A DNA stretch of 64,000 bases from Methylobacterium sp. Leaf465 (GCF_001424705.1 NZ_LMRA01000034.1:405762-469761), one strand, 5' to 3'. Shown: positions 40,671 through 50,044, counted from the stretch's first letter. Translations and numbers: made by a program. The notes: generated from the sequence alone by a model not told the origin.

Positions 40671-43600
40671 ATGCCCACGGTTGATGGCAACCTGAACGAT
40701 TGGACGTCGTCGGCTCGGCTCAATCCCGCAGGCACGACAGCGGCCGGATACAGTTTGTATGGCGACCTGTCGGGCGGTGTCCTGACCTTCGCCCTCCAGG
40801 CGCCGACGGGGACGTCGATCGGGGCGTACACGACGATCTGGCTGAACACCGACAAGAATGCCACCACCGGCTACAGCATCTGGGGTCTGTACGGGGGCTA
40901 CGACTACAACATCAATATCGCTGCCGACGGAAAGCCGTACCTCTATCGCGGGGGCGACGGACAGACGCTCGTGTCGGCGACGCCGCTGACCGCCGTCTAC
41001 AATGCCGATCGCACGGTGCTGGAGGTCAGCGTTTCGGCGGCGCAGATCGGGACGCCGAAGAGCCTCAACGTCCTGGCCGACGTGAACAACAGCGTCTTCC
41101 TACCGGGCGATTACGGGGCCGGCCCCTACACGGTCTCGGATGCCAGCACCCTGCCGGCCCGGACCTATACGGGGCACAAGGTCGGGATCGTCTACTCGGA
41201 ATCCACGGCGGCGAACTACTTCAGCCCGATGGCGTATTCGCAGCTCTACATGGCGGCGCAGAACCAGGCCGCGGCCGCGGGCGTCCCCTACGACCTCCTG
41301 TCGGAATCGGATCTCACCGATCTGGCGAAGCTGTCGAACTACGACACGCTGATCTTTCCCTCGTTCCGCAACGTCGCCGCCGCGAAGGTCGCGGCGATCA
41401 CCGACACCCTGACCAGCCTGGAGAAGACCTACCACGTCGGCATCATCACCGCCGGCGACTTCATGACGAACGACGAGAAGAACGCTCCGCTCTCCGGCGA
41501 TTCCTACGCGCGCATGAAGGCGCTCTTGGATGTCAGCCGCGTCGACGGGGTCAACGGCGCGAACGTCGAGGTCAAGGCGGCGGCCACGACCAATCCCGTC
41601 ATGGCCGGGTACACGGCCGGCGAGTCGATCCACCAGTACACGAACATCAGCACCTCCTACTTCACCAGTACGGACGGGCTGGGAACGACGCTCGCAAATC
41701 AGATCGTCAACGGGCAATCCAACATCGCGGTGATGGCGACGCAGACCGGGGGCAAGAACGTTCACTTCGCCACGGACGGCATGCTCGCCGACAACAACAT
41801 GCTGGCCCACGCCCTGGATTGGACCATGGCGCCGGCGACGGGGCCGGATGTCAGCCTCCACATGAGCCGGAACAAGGCGATCGTCGCCGCCCGCGTGGAC
41901 ATGGATCAGGCCATGTACACCGACGATGTCCGGCCGGCCTCCGGATCGGGCATCTACGACAAGCTCCTGCCGATCCTGACGCAGTGGAAGCAGGCCTACA
42001 ACTTCGTCGGATCGTACTACATCGATGTCGGCAACAATCCGGCCGAGGGCGAGGTCACGGACTGGACCTACTCGAAGAAGTACTACAACCAGATGCTGGC
42101 GATGGGGAACGAGATCGGCTCGCATTCCCTGACCCATCCCGAGAACACCAACCTCCTCACCGCGGCCCAATTCCAGACCGAATTCCAGCAATCCCGCGCG
42201 ATCATCGAGCAGCAGCTCGGTTTGACCAATATCGGTGCCGCCGTTCCCGGGGCGGGAGAAAATCTCGCCACCGCGCGGCAGATCGCGCAGTACTATCCCT
42301 ACATCTCCGGCGGCGCCTCCCTGATCGGCGCCGGGTATCCGGGGGCGATCGGCTATCTCAGCCCGACGGCCACCGATATGAAATCGGTCTACATCGCGCC
42401 CAATACCTCCTTCGACTTCACCCTCGTGGGCTACCAGCACCTCACCGCCGCGCAGGCCTCCGCAGCGTGGGCCAAGGAGTGGGCGACGCTGACGGCGCAT
42501 TCCGACCTGCCGGTCGTGGTCTGGCCCTGGCACGATTACGGTCCGACGAATTGGCTGACCGATACGACGGATGCCGGCTACACCCAGCAGATGTTCACGG
42601 ATTTCATCGCACGGGCCGCGCAGGCGGGTTCGGAATTCGTGACCCTGAACGATCTGGCCCAGCGCACCGCGACCCTCGAGAAGTCCGACGTCAGCTACAG
42701 CTTCGATGCGGCCGCGAACGTCCTCACCGCGTCGGCGACCACCGCGGCCGGAGATCTCGGCAAGTTCGCCCTCGATATCGGCAGCGGCCATACGATCAAG
42801 AGCGTGGCCGGCTGGTACGCCTACGACAGCAACAGCGTCTTCGTGCCGAAGGCGGGCGGGACCTTCAAGATCGCCCTCGACGGCACGCCGGACGACGTCA
42901 CCCACCTGACGACCCTTGCGGACCGGTCCGACCTCCTCAGCGTGACCGGCGACGGCACCAACCTCAGTTACTCGGTCGTCGGTGAGGGCCACGACATCAT
43001 CCAGCTGAAGTCCCATGTCGGGCAGATGGTGCAGATCACCGGAACGGATGGCGCGAGCCTCTCCGGCGCCAACCTGGATCTGACCCTGACCGGACTGGGA
43101 CAGCACAACGTCTCCATCGTCCTCGCGTCGGCGCCGGTCGGAACGACCGCGAGCGATTGGATCTTCGGAACGGACGGCGCGGATACGATCAATGCCGGGG
43201 CCGGCGCCGACACGCTGCAAGGCCTCAGCGGCAACGACACCTACATCGTCGACAACTCTGGAGACCGGATCATCGAGGCCGTGAATGCGGGGATCGACAC
43301 CGTTCAGAGCGCGGTGACCTACACGCTGGCGGCGAATGTCGAGAAGCTCGTCCTGACGGGGACGAACGCCATCAACGGAACGGGCAATGCCCTGGCGAAC
43401 GTCCTGACCGGAAACAGCGCGGCGAACACGCTCGCCGGCGGCGACGGCGCCGATATCCTGGAGGGCAAGGCCGGAAACGATATCCTGACGGGCGGGCTCG
43501 GCGCCGACGCCTTCCTCTTCAGCAAGGCCGGTCAGGGCATCGACCTCGTGCGCGACTTCTCGCGGGCGCAGGGCGACAAGATCCAGGTGCACGCCTCCGA

Positions 43601-43814
43601 CTACGGGCTTCCTGTCGGCACGCTCGCGAGCGACTGGTTCGAGACGAGTGCCACCGGTCTCGCCACGAAGGCGCACGCGGAGTTCGTCTTCAATTCGGGG
43701 TCGCACACGCTGAGCTGGGACGCGGACGGCATCGGGAGTGCGGCCGCCCTTCAGGTGGCCACCTTCTCCAACAACCCGCTTCTCCAGTATCAGGATTTCG
43801 CGATCGTGGTCTGA
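40671..43814 (+). CDS. Secreted multidomain protein: sugar-binding-like, amidotransferase-like, polysaccharide deacetylase-like and RTX domains
   Basis: This 1047-residue protein has no N-terminal signal. Residues 1-160 start VDGNLNDWTSSARL and form a DOMON/CBM9-like beta-sandwich. Residues about 165-390 (HKVGIVYSESTAANYF, NYDTLIFPSFRNV, HVGIITAGDFMTN, NVHFATDGMLADNNMLAHAL) resemble a class-I amidotransferase-like fold, as found before deacetylase domains in PelA-type proteins. Residues about 400-665 look like a NodB deacetylase: RVDMD (408-412), SHSLTH (484-489, HxxxxH) and VWPWHD (617-622). Residues 832-950 are RTX nonapeptides (GTDGADTINAGAGADTLQGLSGNDTY), followed by the usual C-terminal type I secretion region. 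It would be exported by a type I system, not present in the window, to act on surface or plant polysaccharide. Confidence 0.85.
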   Translation: MPTVDGNLNDWTSSARLNPAGTTAAGYSLYGDLSGGVLTFALQAPTGTSIGAYTTIWLNTDKNATTGYSIWGLYGGYDYNINIAADGKPYLYRGGDGQTLVSATPLTAVYNADRTVLEVSVSAAQIGTPKSLNVLADVNNSVFLPGDYGAGPYTVSDASTLPARTYTGHKVGIVYSESTAANYFSPMAYSQLYMAAQNQAAAAGVPYDLLSESDLTDLAKLSNYDTLIFPSFRNVAAAKVAAITDTLTSLEKTYHVGIITAGDFMTNDEKNAPLSGDSYARMKALLDVSRVDGVNGANVEVKAAATTNPVMAGYTAGESIHQYTNISTSYFTSTDGLGTTLANQIVNGQSNIAVMATQTGGKNVHFATDGMLADNNMLAHALDWTMAPATGPDVSLHMSRNKAIVAARVDMDQAMYTDDVRPASGSGIYDKLLPILTQWKQAYNFVGSYYIDVGNNPAEGEVTDWTYSKKYYNQMLAMGNEIGSHSLTHPENTNLLTAAQFQTEFQQSRAIIEQQLGLTNIGAAVPGAGENLATARQIAQYYPYISGGASLIGAGYPGAIGYLSPTATDMKSVYIAPNTSFDFTLVGYQHLTAAQASAAWAKEWATLTAHSDLPVVVWPWHDYGPTNWLTDTTDAGYTQQMFTDFIARAAQAGSEFVTLNDLAQRTATLEKSDVSYSFDAAANVLTASATTAAGDLGKFALDIGSGHTIKSVAGWYAYDSNSVFVPKAGGTFKIALDGTPDDVTHLTTLADRSDLLSVTGDGTNLSYSVVGEGHDIIQLKSHVGQMVQITGTDGASLSGANLDLTLTGLGQHNVSIVLASAPVGTTASDWIFGTDGADTINAGAGADTLQGLSGNDTYIVDNSGDRIIEAVNAGIDTVQSAVTYTLAANVEKLVLTGTNAINGTGNALANVLTGNSAANTLAGGDGADILEGKAGNDILTGGLGADAFLFSKAGQGIDLVRDFSRAQGDKIQVHASDYGLPVGTLASDWFETSATGLATKAHAEFVFNSGSHTLSWDADGIGSAAALQVATFSNNPLLQYQDFAIVV

Positions 43815-43970
43815 TCGCGCGATCGACCCGGACGGATCCGAAGCGCCCAGCGCTGGCGGCCCGGCATTCGGTCCCGGCCGGGGGGCAATCCGGCGCACGG
43901 ACGATCGCGGCTCCCTGGGTGTTGCGCTTTTGTTCTAGGCCGCGACGGGCCGGACGGCCATACTCCCTCC

Positions 43971-44354
43971 ATGTCGATGACCGTCCGCTCCGCTTTCCTG
44001 CTGATCAGCCTCGCCCCACAGGCGGCGACGGCGCAGGTGCCTGGCCGGTCCGAGGCCGGGCTCGCCGCCCTCGAACAGACCTGGCACGCCTGCGTGCGGG
44101 ACGCGTTCGCGCAGCAGCCGCGGACGCAGAGCCGCGCCGGCTCCCAGCGCAACGCCCTCGATGCCTGCCAGGCCCAGGAAGATGCCTTCGTGGCCGCGGC
44201 GATGACGGAGGTCGATGCCGGATCGCGCGAGGCGCGCGCGGGCGAGCCGGCCCGACGTCCCGCCCTGACCGAGCGGGCGCGCGCCTGGGCCGCCTCCGTC
44301 GCCAGCGACGTCCTCGATCCGGTTTCGTCCTGGCTCAGCGCCCTGCGCCGGTGA
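43971..44354 (+). CDS. Exported hypothetical protein, 127 residues
   Basis: A signal peptide (MTVRSAFLLISLAPQAATAQ) precedes a helical domain with a Cys pair (WHACVRDAFAQQ ... ALDACQAQEDAF) that may form a disulfide. No family recognised. The last 20 bases overlap the 3' end of the convergent MFS gene. Confidence 0.65.
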   Translation: MSMTVRSAFLLISLAPQAATAQVPGRSEAGLAALEQTWHACVRDAFAQQPRTQSRAGSQRNALDACQAQEDAFVAAAMTEVDAGSREARAGEPARRPALTERARAWAASVASDVLDPVSSWLSALRR

Positions 44355-45648
44355 GTGGACGGCCCATCCGGGCCGCCCGAAAGGCCAGGAGGATCCCGGG
44401 GACGCCCACCAGGCCGTACAGCACCATCAGGGCTCGTCCGAGGTGTTCGGCGCCGAAGACGGTGTCGGCCAGGAACCCCAGGAGGGGCGGCCCGGTACCC
44501 GAGGCCGTCAGGGTCACGGCGGCGATGAAGAGGGCGCTGACCCGCCCGCGGAGGCTGACAGGCGTGAGGAGCTGCACCCCCGTCACGGCGGGGGGGGCGG
44601 TGAACCCGATCACGGCCGTGAGGAGGGTGAAGGCGGCGAGCGAGAGCGTCCGGTCGGCGGCCACCGCCATCACGATCGCGGGCGGCAGGGCCGCCATCAG
44701 GCCGAGACCGAGCAGGCGCGAGGCGGCCGCACGCCGGCGCGCCCGCGCCACCCGGTCCAGGAGCAGGCCTGCGGACAGATGGCCGAGCGGACCGCCGATC
44801 AGCAGCAGGCCGCCCAGAACCACGCCGCTCTCCGCGGGGCTCATGCCGTGGTTTCGCACGTAGAGGGTCGGCCCCCAGGCGGCCAGGGTCCGACCCATCA
44901 GGACGGCGCAGGCCGCGGCCGCGAAGTGGGGCAGGTAGATCCGCCGCCGCCGCAGGATCCACGCCCAGGCGGGGTTCAGCCCCGCCCTGGCGGCGGGTGG
45001 CGCCCGCGGAAGCCGGACGGCCACCGCGCCGAGGATCAGCACGAGGTTGGGCAGGCAGGCGAGCAGGAACAGGGCGCGCCAGGGCGGCAGCGGGTCGAGG
45101 CCGGGAAACGCCAGGCCGCCGCGCAGGACGAGCCAGGCCAGGACCGCACCGCCGGCGAGCAGGGCGAAGCTCTGCCCGAGGCTGCCTCCCGCCGTGTACA
45201 GCGACACGTTCCGGGCCATGCGGCCCTGCTCGGAGCCGTGGGCGATGAGCGACAGCGAGGCCGGCGCGAGACCGGCCTGTCCCAGTCCGAGGACGAACCG
45301 GCTGAGGAACAGCACCGCGAAGGAGCCCGCGAGTCCGAATCCGAGGGTCGCCAGGGTCCAGAGGCCGATGCTGGCGAGCAGGATCGTGCGCTGGTGCCCC
45401 CGATCCGCCAAGCTGCCGAAAAGCGGCATGGTCAGCGCGTACAGGATGACGAAGGCCGAGCCGTGGAGCAGGCCGAGCTGGGCGTCGCTGAGGGCGAGGT
45501 CCTGCTTCACCGGGGTCGTCACGAGGGTGATCAGGAACCGGTCGCTGGCCGCCGAGAGCTGCGCCAGGATGAGCAGGACCAGGGGGCCGAACCCCAGGAC
45601 CCTGCGTGCCGGAGCCGTGAGCGGGCGCCGTCCGGCGGTCTCGCTCAT
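44335..45648 (-). CDS. Major facilitator superfamily transporter
   Basis: The protein has 437 residues and twelve hydrophobic segments. The MFS loop 2-3 motif appears as GSLADRGHQRTILLAS and helix 4-5 as LSRFVLGLGQAGLAPASLSLIA. Its general look is that of the drug:H+/sugar-phosphate-like antiporters; the substrate cannot be told. An AraC regulator gene lies directly upstream on the same strand. Confidence 0.88.
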   Translation of the reverse strand: MSETAGRRPLTAPARRVLGFGPLVLLILAQLSAASDRFLITLVTTPVKQDLALSDAQLGLLHGSAFVILYALTMPLFGSLADRGHQRTILLASIGLWTLATLGFGLAGSFAVLFLSRFVLGLGQAGLAPASLSLIAHGSEQGRMARNVSLYTAGGSLGQSFALLAGGAVLAWLVLRGGLAFPGLDPLPPWRALFLLACLPNLVLILGAVAVRLPRAPPAARAGLNPAWAWILRRRRIYLPHFAAAACAVLMGRTLAAWGPTLYVRNHGMSPAESGVVLGGLLLIGGPLGHLSAGLLLDRVARARRRAAASRLLGLGLMAALPPAIVMAVAADRTLSLAAFTLLTAVIGFTAPPAVTGVQLLTPVSLRGRVSALFIAAVTLTASGTGPPLLGFLADTVFGAEHLGRALMVLYGLVGVPGILLAFRAARMGRPLTGAGR

Positions 45649-45650
45649 AC

Positions 45651-45689
45651 GGTCCGCGACGCGCGAGGGGCGGTCCGCGACGCGCGAGG
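45651..45689. repeat. Tandem 18-bp repeat in the MFS leader
   Basis: GGTCCGCGACGCGCGAGG occurs at 45651-45668 and again at 45672-45689 with a 21-bp period. It lies immediately before the MFS start codon and so could be an operator pair or a slippage duplication. Confidence 0.6.
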
Positions 45690-45718
45690 AGGCCGACGCA
45701 CGCCGGAGTTGAGGGGCA

Positions 45719-46786
45719 TCAGTAGAGCTCGCTGTGCCAGGCCGCGAGGGGCCAGGATCGATCGCCCCGGGCATGCGGGTCGCCGCGCAGCTGCTGGATA
45801 TGGGTCCGGAACTGTCCGGGTGGGCGGCCGAACGCCGTCCGGAAGGCGCGGTTGAAATGCTGCTCGCTGGCAAAGCCGTAGGCGTAGGCGAGGGTGGCGA
45901 TCGAGCGCGTTTCGCCCTGGCGTCGGAGGGCATCGCGCACCCGTTCCAGGCGGCGCTGCTGCACGAAGCGCGCGACCCCGCCATCCGGCAGGAAGGCCCG
46001 GTAGAGGCGACTCCGCGAGATCCCGAGTTCCGCCGCGATGGTCTCGGCGCTGAGGTCGCGATCCGCGAGGTGCCGCTCCACGTGGGCCTCGGCCTCGCGG
46101 CGGCGGGCGTCGTCGTCGGGGCCATCGTGGACGGCGGCCCAGACGATCGCCTCGGTGGGGGCGGCATGGCCGCGCAGCGCGGCGGCCAGCAGCATGCCGA
46201 GGACCGCGCTCGACCGCGAGACCACCGAACCGTCGAGGGTCTCCGAGCGGCGGGTCAGGGACACGATGAAATCGGCCACGAGGCCGCCCACGGTCTCCGG
46301 AAGGATCGCCCCATGGAATTTGCGCAGGTCGGGGACCAGGGGCTCGATGAGCTCGCGCGCCACCGGCGTCGAGATCTGCCGCACGCGGTGCGCCCGGCTC
46401 TGGTGCGGCAGCGTGTTGTCGCAGACCAGGATCTCCCCCGGTCGGACGCGGCGCTCGTGCCCGGGCGGGCCAGCCAGGAGGTCGCCCTCGAGGAGCAGGT
46501 GGAGCGTGATATGGTCGAAGCCGTCCCGGCGCACCCGCTGCGGGGATCGGCTGTGCTGAAGCCCGTTCAGCTGGCGCTTGAACAGGATCATCCGATCCAG
46601 CCGGTAGGCCTGCACCTGCGCGGAGAAATTCGGGCCGATCCGTGCGACATCGGCGCCGCCGGCATAGAGGTCGCGATATGCCTCGAATGCGAACTCCGCA
46701 CCGACCTCCTGGGTGGAAAAGGCAAACGACGGAAGCGACACGTCTGACTGAACCCGACCGGATGGATCAGAGGGCCCATCGGACAA
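45719..46786 (-). CDS. AraC family transcriptional regulator
   Basis: The protein has 355 residues. The N-terminal part is an AraC-binding-like domain (FAFSTQEVGAEFAFEAYRDLY ... FDHITLHLLLEGDLLAG ... RPGEILVCDNTLPH). The C-terminal HTH pair is intact: DLSAETIAAELGISRSRLYRAFLPDGG and SIATLAYAYGFASEQHFNRAFRTAFGRPPGQFR. It is of the same general type as the broken copy at 24627. It probably controls the MFS gene downstream. Confidence 0.9.
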   Translation of the reverse strand: MSDGPSDPSGRVQSDVSLPSFAFSTQEVGAEFAFEAYRDLYAGGADVARIGPNFSAQVQAYRLDRMILFKRQLNGLQHSRSPQRVRRDGFDHITLHLLLEGDLLAGPPGHERRVRPGEILVCDNTLPHQSRAHRVRQISTPVARELIEPLVPDLRKFHGAILPETVGGLVADFIVSLTRRSETLDGSVVSRSSAVLGMLLAAALRGHAAPTEAIVWAAVHDGPDDDARRREAEAHVERHLADRDLSAETIAAELGISRSRLYRAFLPDGGVARFVQQRRLERVRDALRRQGETRSIATLAYAYGFASEQHFNRAFRTAFGRPPGQFRTHIQQLRGDPHARGDRSWPLAAWHSELY

Positions 46787-47185
46787 ATCCCAATCGACCC
46801 ATTCTCACACCCCCCGGGATGGGCGTTCCGAACGCGCGAGACAACTCACGGTTCTGTGATCGATGCAAGAGATCAGTATGAGGGCGCGCCATCCCAGTTG
46901 AGCGCGCTGCCGGCGCGGCGGCAAAGGCTTCTTGGTGCCAGCGCCGTCGGCCCAGGACAATAAAGCGTTCCGCCTCAGTTTCCAGGATGGCGGATCACGA
47001 CATACCATCGTCGAGGCCGTCGAGGCTGCCGCCGCGCCCGACACGCAAGCAATCGGACGCGCTGCGATCGGCGACCAGGATAAGACCTTCTCCGGGGCCG
47101 CCGCCCCCGCACGGCAACGCCTCGGTAACCGTTACGCCCTAACTCTCGCGAACCCCGCCGCCCACCAAACTCCGCGATCCGCACG
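46787..47185. other. Intergenic, no gene seen
   Basis: About 400 bases. Frames here lack family features. It contains the promoters of the divergent AraC gene and the 71-residue gene. Confidence 0.4.
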
Positions 47186-47401
47186 ATGACCAGAGACCAG
47201 CTTGCCGCCGAGTTGCTTCGTATTTCCAAGCTGCAACTCAGCGATATCACCCGTGCCGTCAAGAATGGCGAGAAATCCATTGCCTTGAACGAGGTCATCG
47301 ATCTGGGTCGACGCCTGAACCGCCTCGCGGATGCGGTCGCGGGACGCCCGGCGCCGGTCGCCACGCCCGCGCCCGCCGACGACAGCCTCGTTCAGGCGTG
47401 A
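47186..47401 (+). CDS. Small helical protein coupled to the HNH-like gene
   Basis: The 71 residues MTRDQLAAELLRISKLQLSDITRAVKNGEKSIALNEVIDLGRRLNRLADAV form helices, then a Pro/Ala tail. No family recognised. Its stop overlaps the GTG start of the next gene, which supports it. A DNA- or protein-binding accessory role is possible. Confidence 0.65.
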   Translation: MTRDQLAAELLRISKLQLSDITRAVKNGEKSIALNEVIDLGRRLNRLADAVAGRPAPVATPAPADDSLVQA

Positions 47402-48189
47402 GCGCCGCATCGGAGTGGCGGGCCGAGCGGAACGTCGCCGCGCGCGCGCGCCTCGACCGCGCCCTGCCGGGCATCTTCCCGGCCCCCGTCCTGCGGCACG
47501 CCCTGTCGCGCCCGCTGATCCCGCCGACGCCGCGCCTCGCGGTGGAGAGCTACTGGCGTGCGCATCTCCTGCGCGCGGACCGGCTGGCTCGGGCCCTCGC
47601 CACACGCTCGGGCCATCCCGAGGGCTGGACCTGGCGTCTCGGCACCGAGAAGGGATCCGGCCTCGCCGCCACCTTCCGGATGCCGCCCTCGCCCTTCCGG
47701 GAGCCGGCCCATGCGCGCGGCAAGGGCCATTGCTGCATCTGCGGGCAGCCGGTCTTCCGCTTCGGTTGGCACCGGGATCTCTGGGGGGCGGCCGTCCCGA
47801 ACAAGAATGCGCGCTGGCACGCGGCCTGTGTCGCCGCCTGGAAGCTCTGGGTGGCGCCCAGCGACCAGGTGAAGGTTCTGAAGGCGCATCAGCGCCACCG
47901 CTGCGCCGCCTCGGGCAAGCGGTTGTTCAAGACCGCCGAGGTCGATCATCGCGTGCCCCTCTACCGCGTCTGGCGGGAGCACCGGGACGATCCCTGGCCG
48001 ACGCTGCTCGGCTTCTGGGGCGCCCCGAACCTTCAGGTCGTCAACCGCGGGGTCCACGTGGAGAAATGTGGCCGCGAGGCTGGCGAGCGGGCGCTGAGCC
48101 GGCAGGTGGCGCTCCTGCGCACCGCCTTCCCGGCGGATCGCGCCGAGGAGGCCGCACCGGAGCGCCTGCCGGTCGACGGGACGGGCTGA
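47398..48189 (+). CDS. HNH-endonuclease-like protein
   Basis: The protein has 263 residues. A zinc-knuckle-like part (GHCCICGQPVFRFGWH) and WHAACVAAWKLW are followed by HRCAASGKRLFKTAEVDHRVPLYRVW, which is an HNH-type core (Cys pair, DH), and NLQVVNRGVHVEKCGREA, which supplies the later Asn and His. It could be a nuclease that cuts nucleic acid with a metal ion. The GTG start overlaps the preceding stop (GTGA). There are no phage or toxin neighbours; role unknown. Confidence 0.75.
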   Translation: MSAASEWRAERNVAARARLDRALPGIFPAPVLRHALSRPLIPPTPRLAVESYWRAHLLRADRLARALATRSGHPEGWTWRLGTEKGSGLAATFRMPPSPFREPAHARGKGHCCICGQPVFRFGWHRDLWGAAVPNKNARWHAACVAAWKLWVAPSDQVKVLKAHQRHRCAASGKRLFKTAEVDHRVPLYRVWREHRDDPWPTLLGFWGAPNLQVVNRGVHVEKCGREAGERALSRQVALLRTAFPADRAEEAAPERLPVDGTG

Positions 48190-48211
48190 CGGGCCGGGCG
48201 GCCCTGGCCGC

Positions 48212-48781
48212 TCAGAGGATCCCCTCGATCAGGTCCAGTTCCTGCGCCTCGCTCGCCTCGATGTACCAGTTCTCGGGAGCCCGCTGCAGCACCGTGTCCA
48301 GGGTCACCTGCGAGCCCCGGATGAGGTTGGCGAAGCCCTCGTTCTGGATCGCGATGGAGCACTCGATCTCGTGCAGGGCGGCCTTCACGCTGGCGATGCA
48401 GGTCGTGAGCGGTCCGTTGAGGACCACCTGCTTGTCGAGCTTGCGCTCGTGGATCATCAGCCGCGTGCCCCGGGTGAGATAGCGGTTCGACCGGGCGAAG
48501 AAGCTCATGAAGGTGGTCCCGGCCGAGTAGATCGCGGCCTTGCCGAGGAAGACGAACCGGCGATCGGTCAGGAGGCCGGTCTTGAAGCGGATGTCCTCGC
48601 CCATCATCCGGGCGACCTCGGGATCGCCGCCGAGCGTCGTCAGCTCGACCACCACGAGGGTTCGGTCGCCGACCGCGTCGAGCTGGCGGCGGAAATCCCG
48701 GTACATCTCCTGGTCGACCGTCCCCGACAGGAGGATGGCGGGGGCGTCGAACGCGGATGGCGGCAGGGCGGGGGTATCCAT
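48212..48781 (-). CDS. ClpP/SppA-like serine peptidase fold protein
   Basis: The protein has 189 residues and a ClpP/crotonase-type fold: ILLSGTVDQEMYRDFRRQLDAV, VVVELTTLGGDPEVARMMGEDIR, and the nucleophile elbow FLGKAAIYSAGTTFMSFF with Ser, then RLMIHERKL with the His. Residue spacing agrees with a ClpP-like Ser-His pair. There is no clpX or partner gene beside it. It is probably a cytosolic oligomeric peptidase of unknown substrate. Confidence 0.75.
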   Translation of the reverse strand: MDTPALPPSAFDAPAILLSGTVDQEMYRDFRRQLDAVGDRTLVVVELTTLGGDPEVARMMGEDIRFKTGLLTDRRFVFLGKAAIYSAGTTFMSFFARSNRYLTRGTRLMIHERKLDKQVVLNGPLTTCIASVKAALHEIECSIAIQNEGFANLIRGSQVTLDTVLQRAPENWYIEASEAQELDLIEGIL

Positions 48782-49163
48782 GGGGCACTCCTGGTGGCCG
48801 AGGCGCGGCCGTCGCAGCGAGAACGCAAGTTCCCGGCCCAGGATCGGTTGCGTCCGCCGCGGACGGAATGCGTCGGCCCGCCCGCGCCTGTGCCCGCATG
48901 GACGAGGAGGTGAAAGCGCGCGAGTCGATCGTCGCCACGCAGATACGGCCACCTGCCGCCAACCGGCGCGTTTCCCATTCCGATCGGACCGGACCCGCTC
49001 TAACTCCGGCAGGGCATGGGCGCCAGCGGATTCCGGGTCTGGCGCCGCTCGTCCCGTGGGAGCGTGCCGCAGACGGGCCCTTCCGATCCGATCCTCTCGG
49101 AACGGAGAGCCTCGGACCCCCTCGGCGCCGCTCCCTCCGCACCGGTCGACAGGGCGTGCCGCG
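48782..49163. other. Intergenic, no gene seen
   Basis: About 380 GC-rich bases without a supportable gene or clear element. Confidence 0.4.
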
Positions 49164-49466
49164 TCAGTACGGCATGCCGTCATAGGGCTGCCGGCTCGGG
49201 CGAGGGCGCGCGCGAACCGGCCGATCGTAGCGGCCCTCGTAGGCGCCCAGATACGGGTCGAGGGCGGGATCGCGGTAGTTGCCGTTGTTCACGCCGGCCG
49301 AGCGGTCGTTGCCGCTCAGGGCGGCGTAGGGCGACAGGCCGTCGCCGCCGCTGCCGCCCCGGGCGAGCGCGTCGCCGCCGAGGCCCAGAACGAGGGTGCC
49401 CAGAACGAGGGTGGCGGAGAGCGTGGTGCGTCGGATGGCTGTGGCCATCATCGCATTGTGCGCCAT
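49164..49466 (-). CDS. Exported hypothetical protein, 100 residues
   Basis: A signal peptide (MMATAIRRTTLSATLVLGTLVLGLGGDALA) is followed by a Gly/Tyr/Asp-rich, low-complexity mature part (GNDRSAGVNNGNYRDPALDPYLGAYEGRY). GGGGG lies before the ATG at 49466. No family recognised; possibly an envelope protein. Confidence 0.65.
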   Translation of the reverse strand: MAHNAMMATAIRRTTLSATLVLGTLVLGLGGDALARGGSGGDGLSPYAALSGNDRSAGVNNGNYRDPALDPYLGAYEGRYDRPVRARPRPSRQPYDGMPY

Positions 49467-49538
49467 GGGGACCCCCTGTCGCGTTGAGAAACGGACGCGT
49501 GGCACGGACGTTCGGGCCGGGGCCGCGCGGTCGGAGGA

Positions 49539-49790
49539 TCAGCGCTCGGCCCGCAGGCTCTTGAGGAAGCGGCGTGCGACCTCGCGCACGGCCTCGTCGT
49601 CCCGGGTGTCGTCGTGGGCCTTGTCCCAGAGGTGGTCGACGCTGGCCTCCAGGCTCTTGAGCAGGTCCGGATGTTCCTGGGCCAGGAACCGGATCGTTCC
49701 GAACAGGAGGTGCTCGGTCGCGAGTTCACGGTGGCGCGCGTCCGCGATTCGGGACTCGGCGGCGGAGGGATCGGTTGCAGCATGGGTCAT
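49539..49790 (-). CDS. Hypothetical helical protein, 83 residues
   Basis: MTHAATDPSAAESRIADARHRELATEHLLFGTIRFLAQEHPDLLKSLEASVDHLWDKAHDDTRDDEAVREVARRFLKSLRAER is a charged all-helical cytosolic protein. The composition is typical of a genuine protein. No family recognised. Confidence 0.65.
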   Translation of the reverse strand: MTHAATDPSAAESRIADARHRELATEHLLFGTIRFLAQEHPDLLKSLEASVDHLWDKAHDDTRDDEAVREVARRFLKSLRAER

Positions 49791-50044
49791 GCCGACACAA
49801 CGAACGGCCCCGCCGGCGGTTCAGGGACTCCTGCGGTCGTCGCAAGCTTTCTTTGGCCACTTCGAAGGATTCCACCCCGTTGCGCGAGGAGGGTCACGGG
49901 TCGAAGCACGCAGGCTCAAATCCTCCGACCATGATCCCGTACCCCGATGCTTCCGTTTCGCCGCGGGTTCGGCGAGAACCGGTGGCGCATGGGGGTCGGC
50001 CGATTCGACATCCCTCCACCCTGGATCCTCAGCAGACGCACCGG

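Noticed and set aside
41100..43898. Long minus-strand frame opposite the RTX deacetylase gene
   Set aside because: Arg/Val/Gly-rich translation with no domain; mirror of the codon bias of the sense gene.
43157..44863. Plus-strand frame across the end of the RTX gene and the MFS gene
   Set aside because: It is a shadow of the RTX repeats and of the antisense MFS gene.
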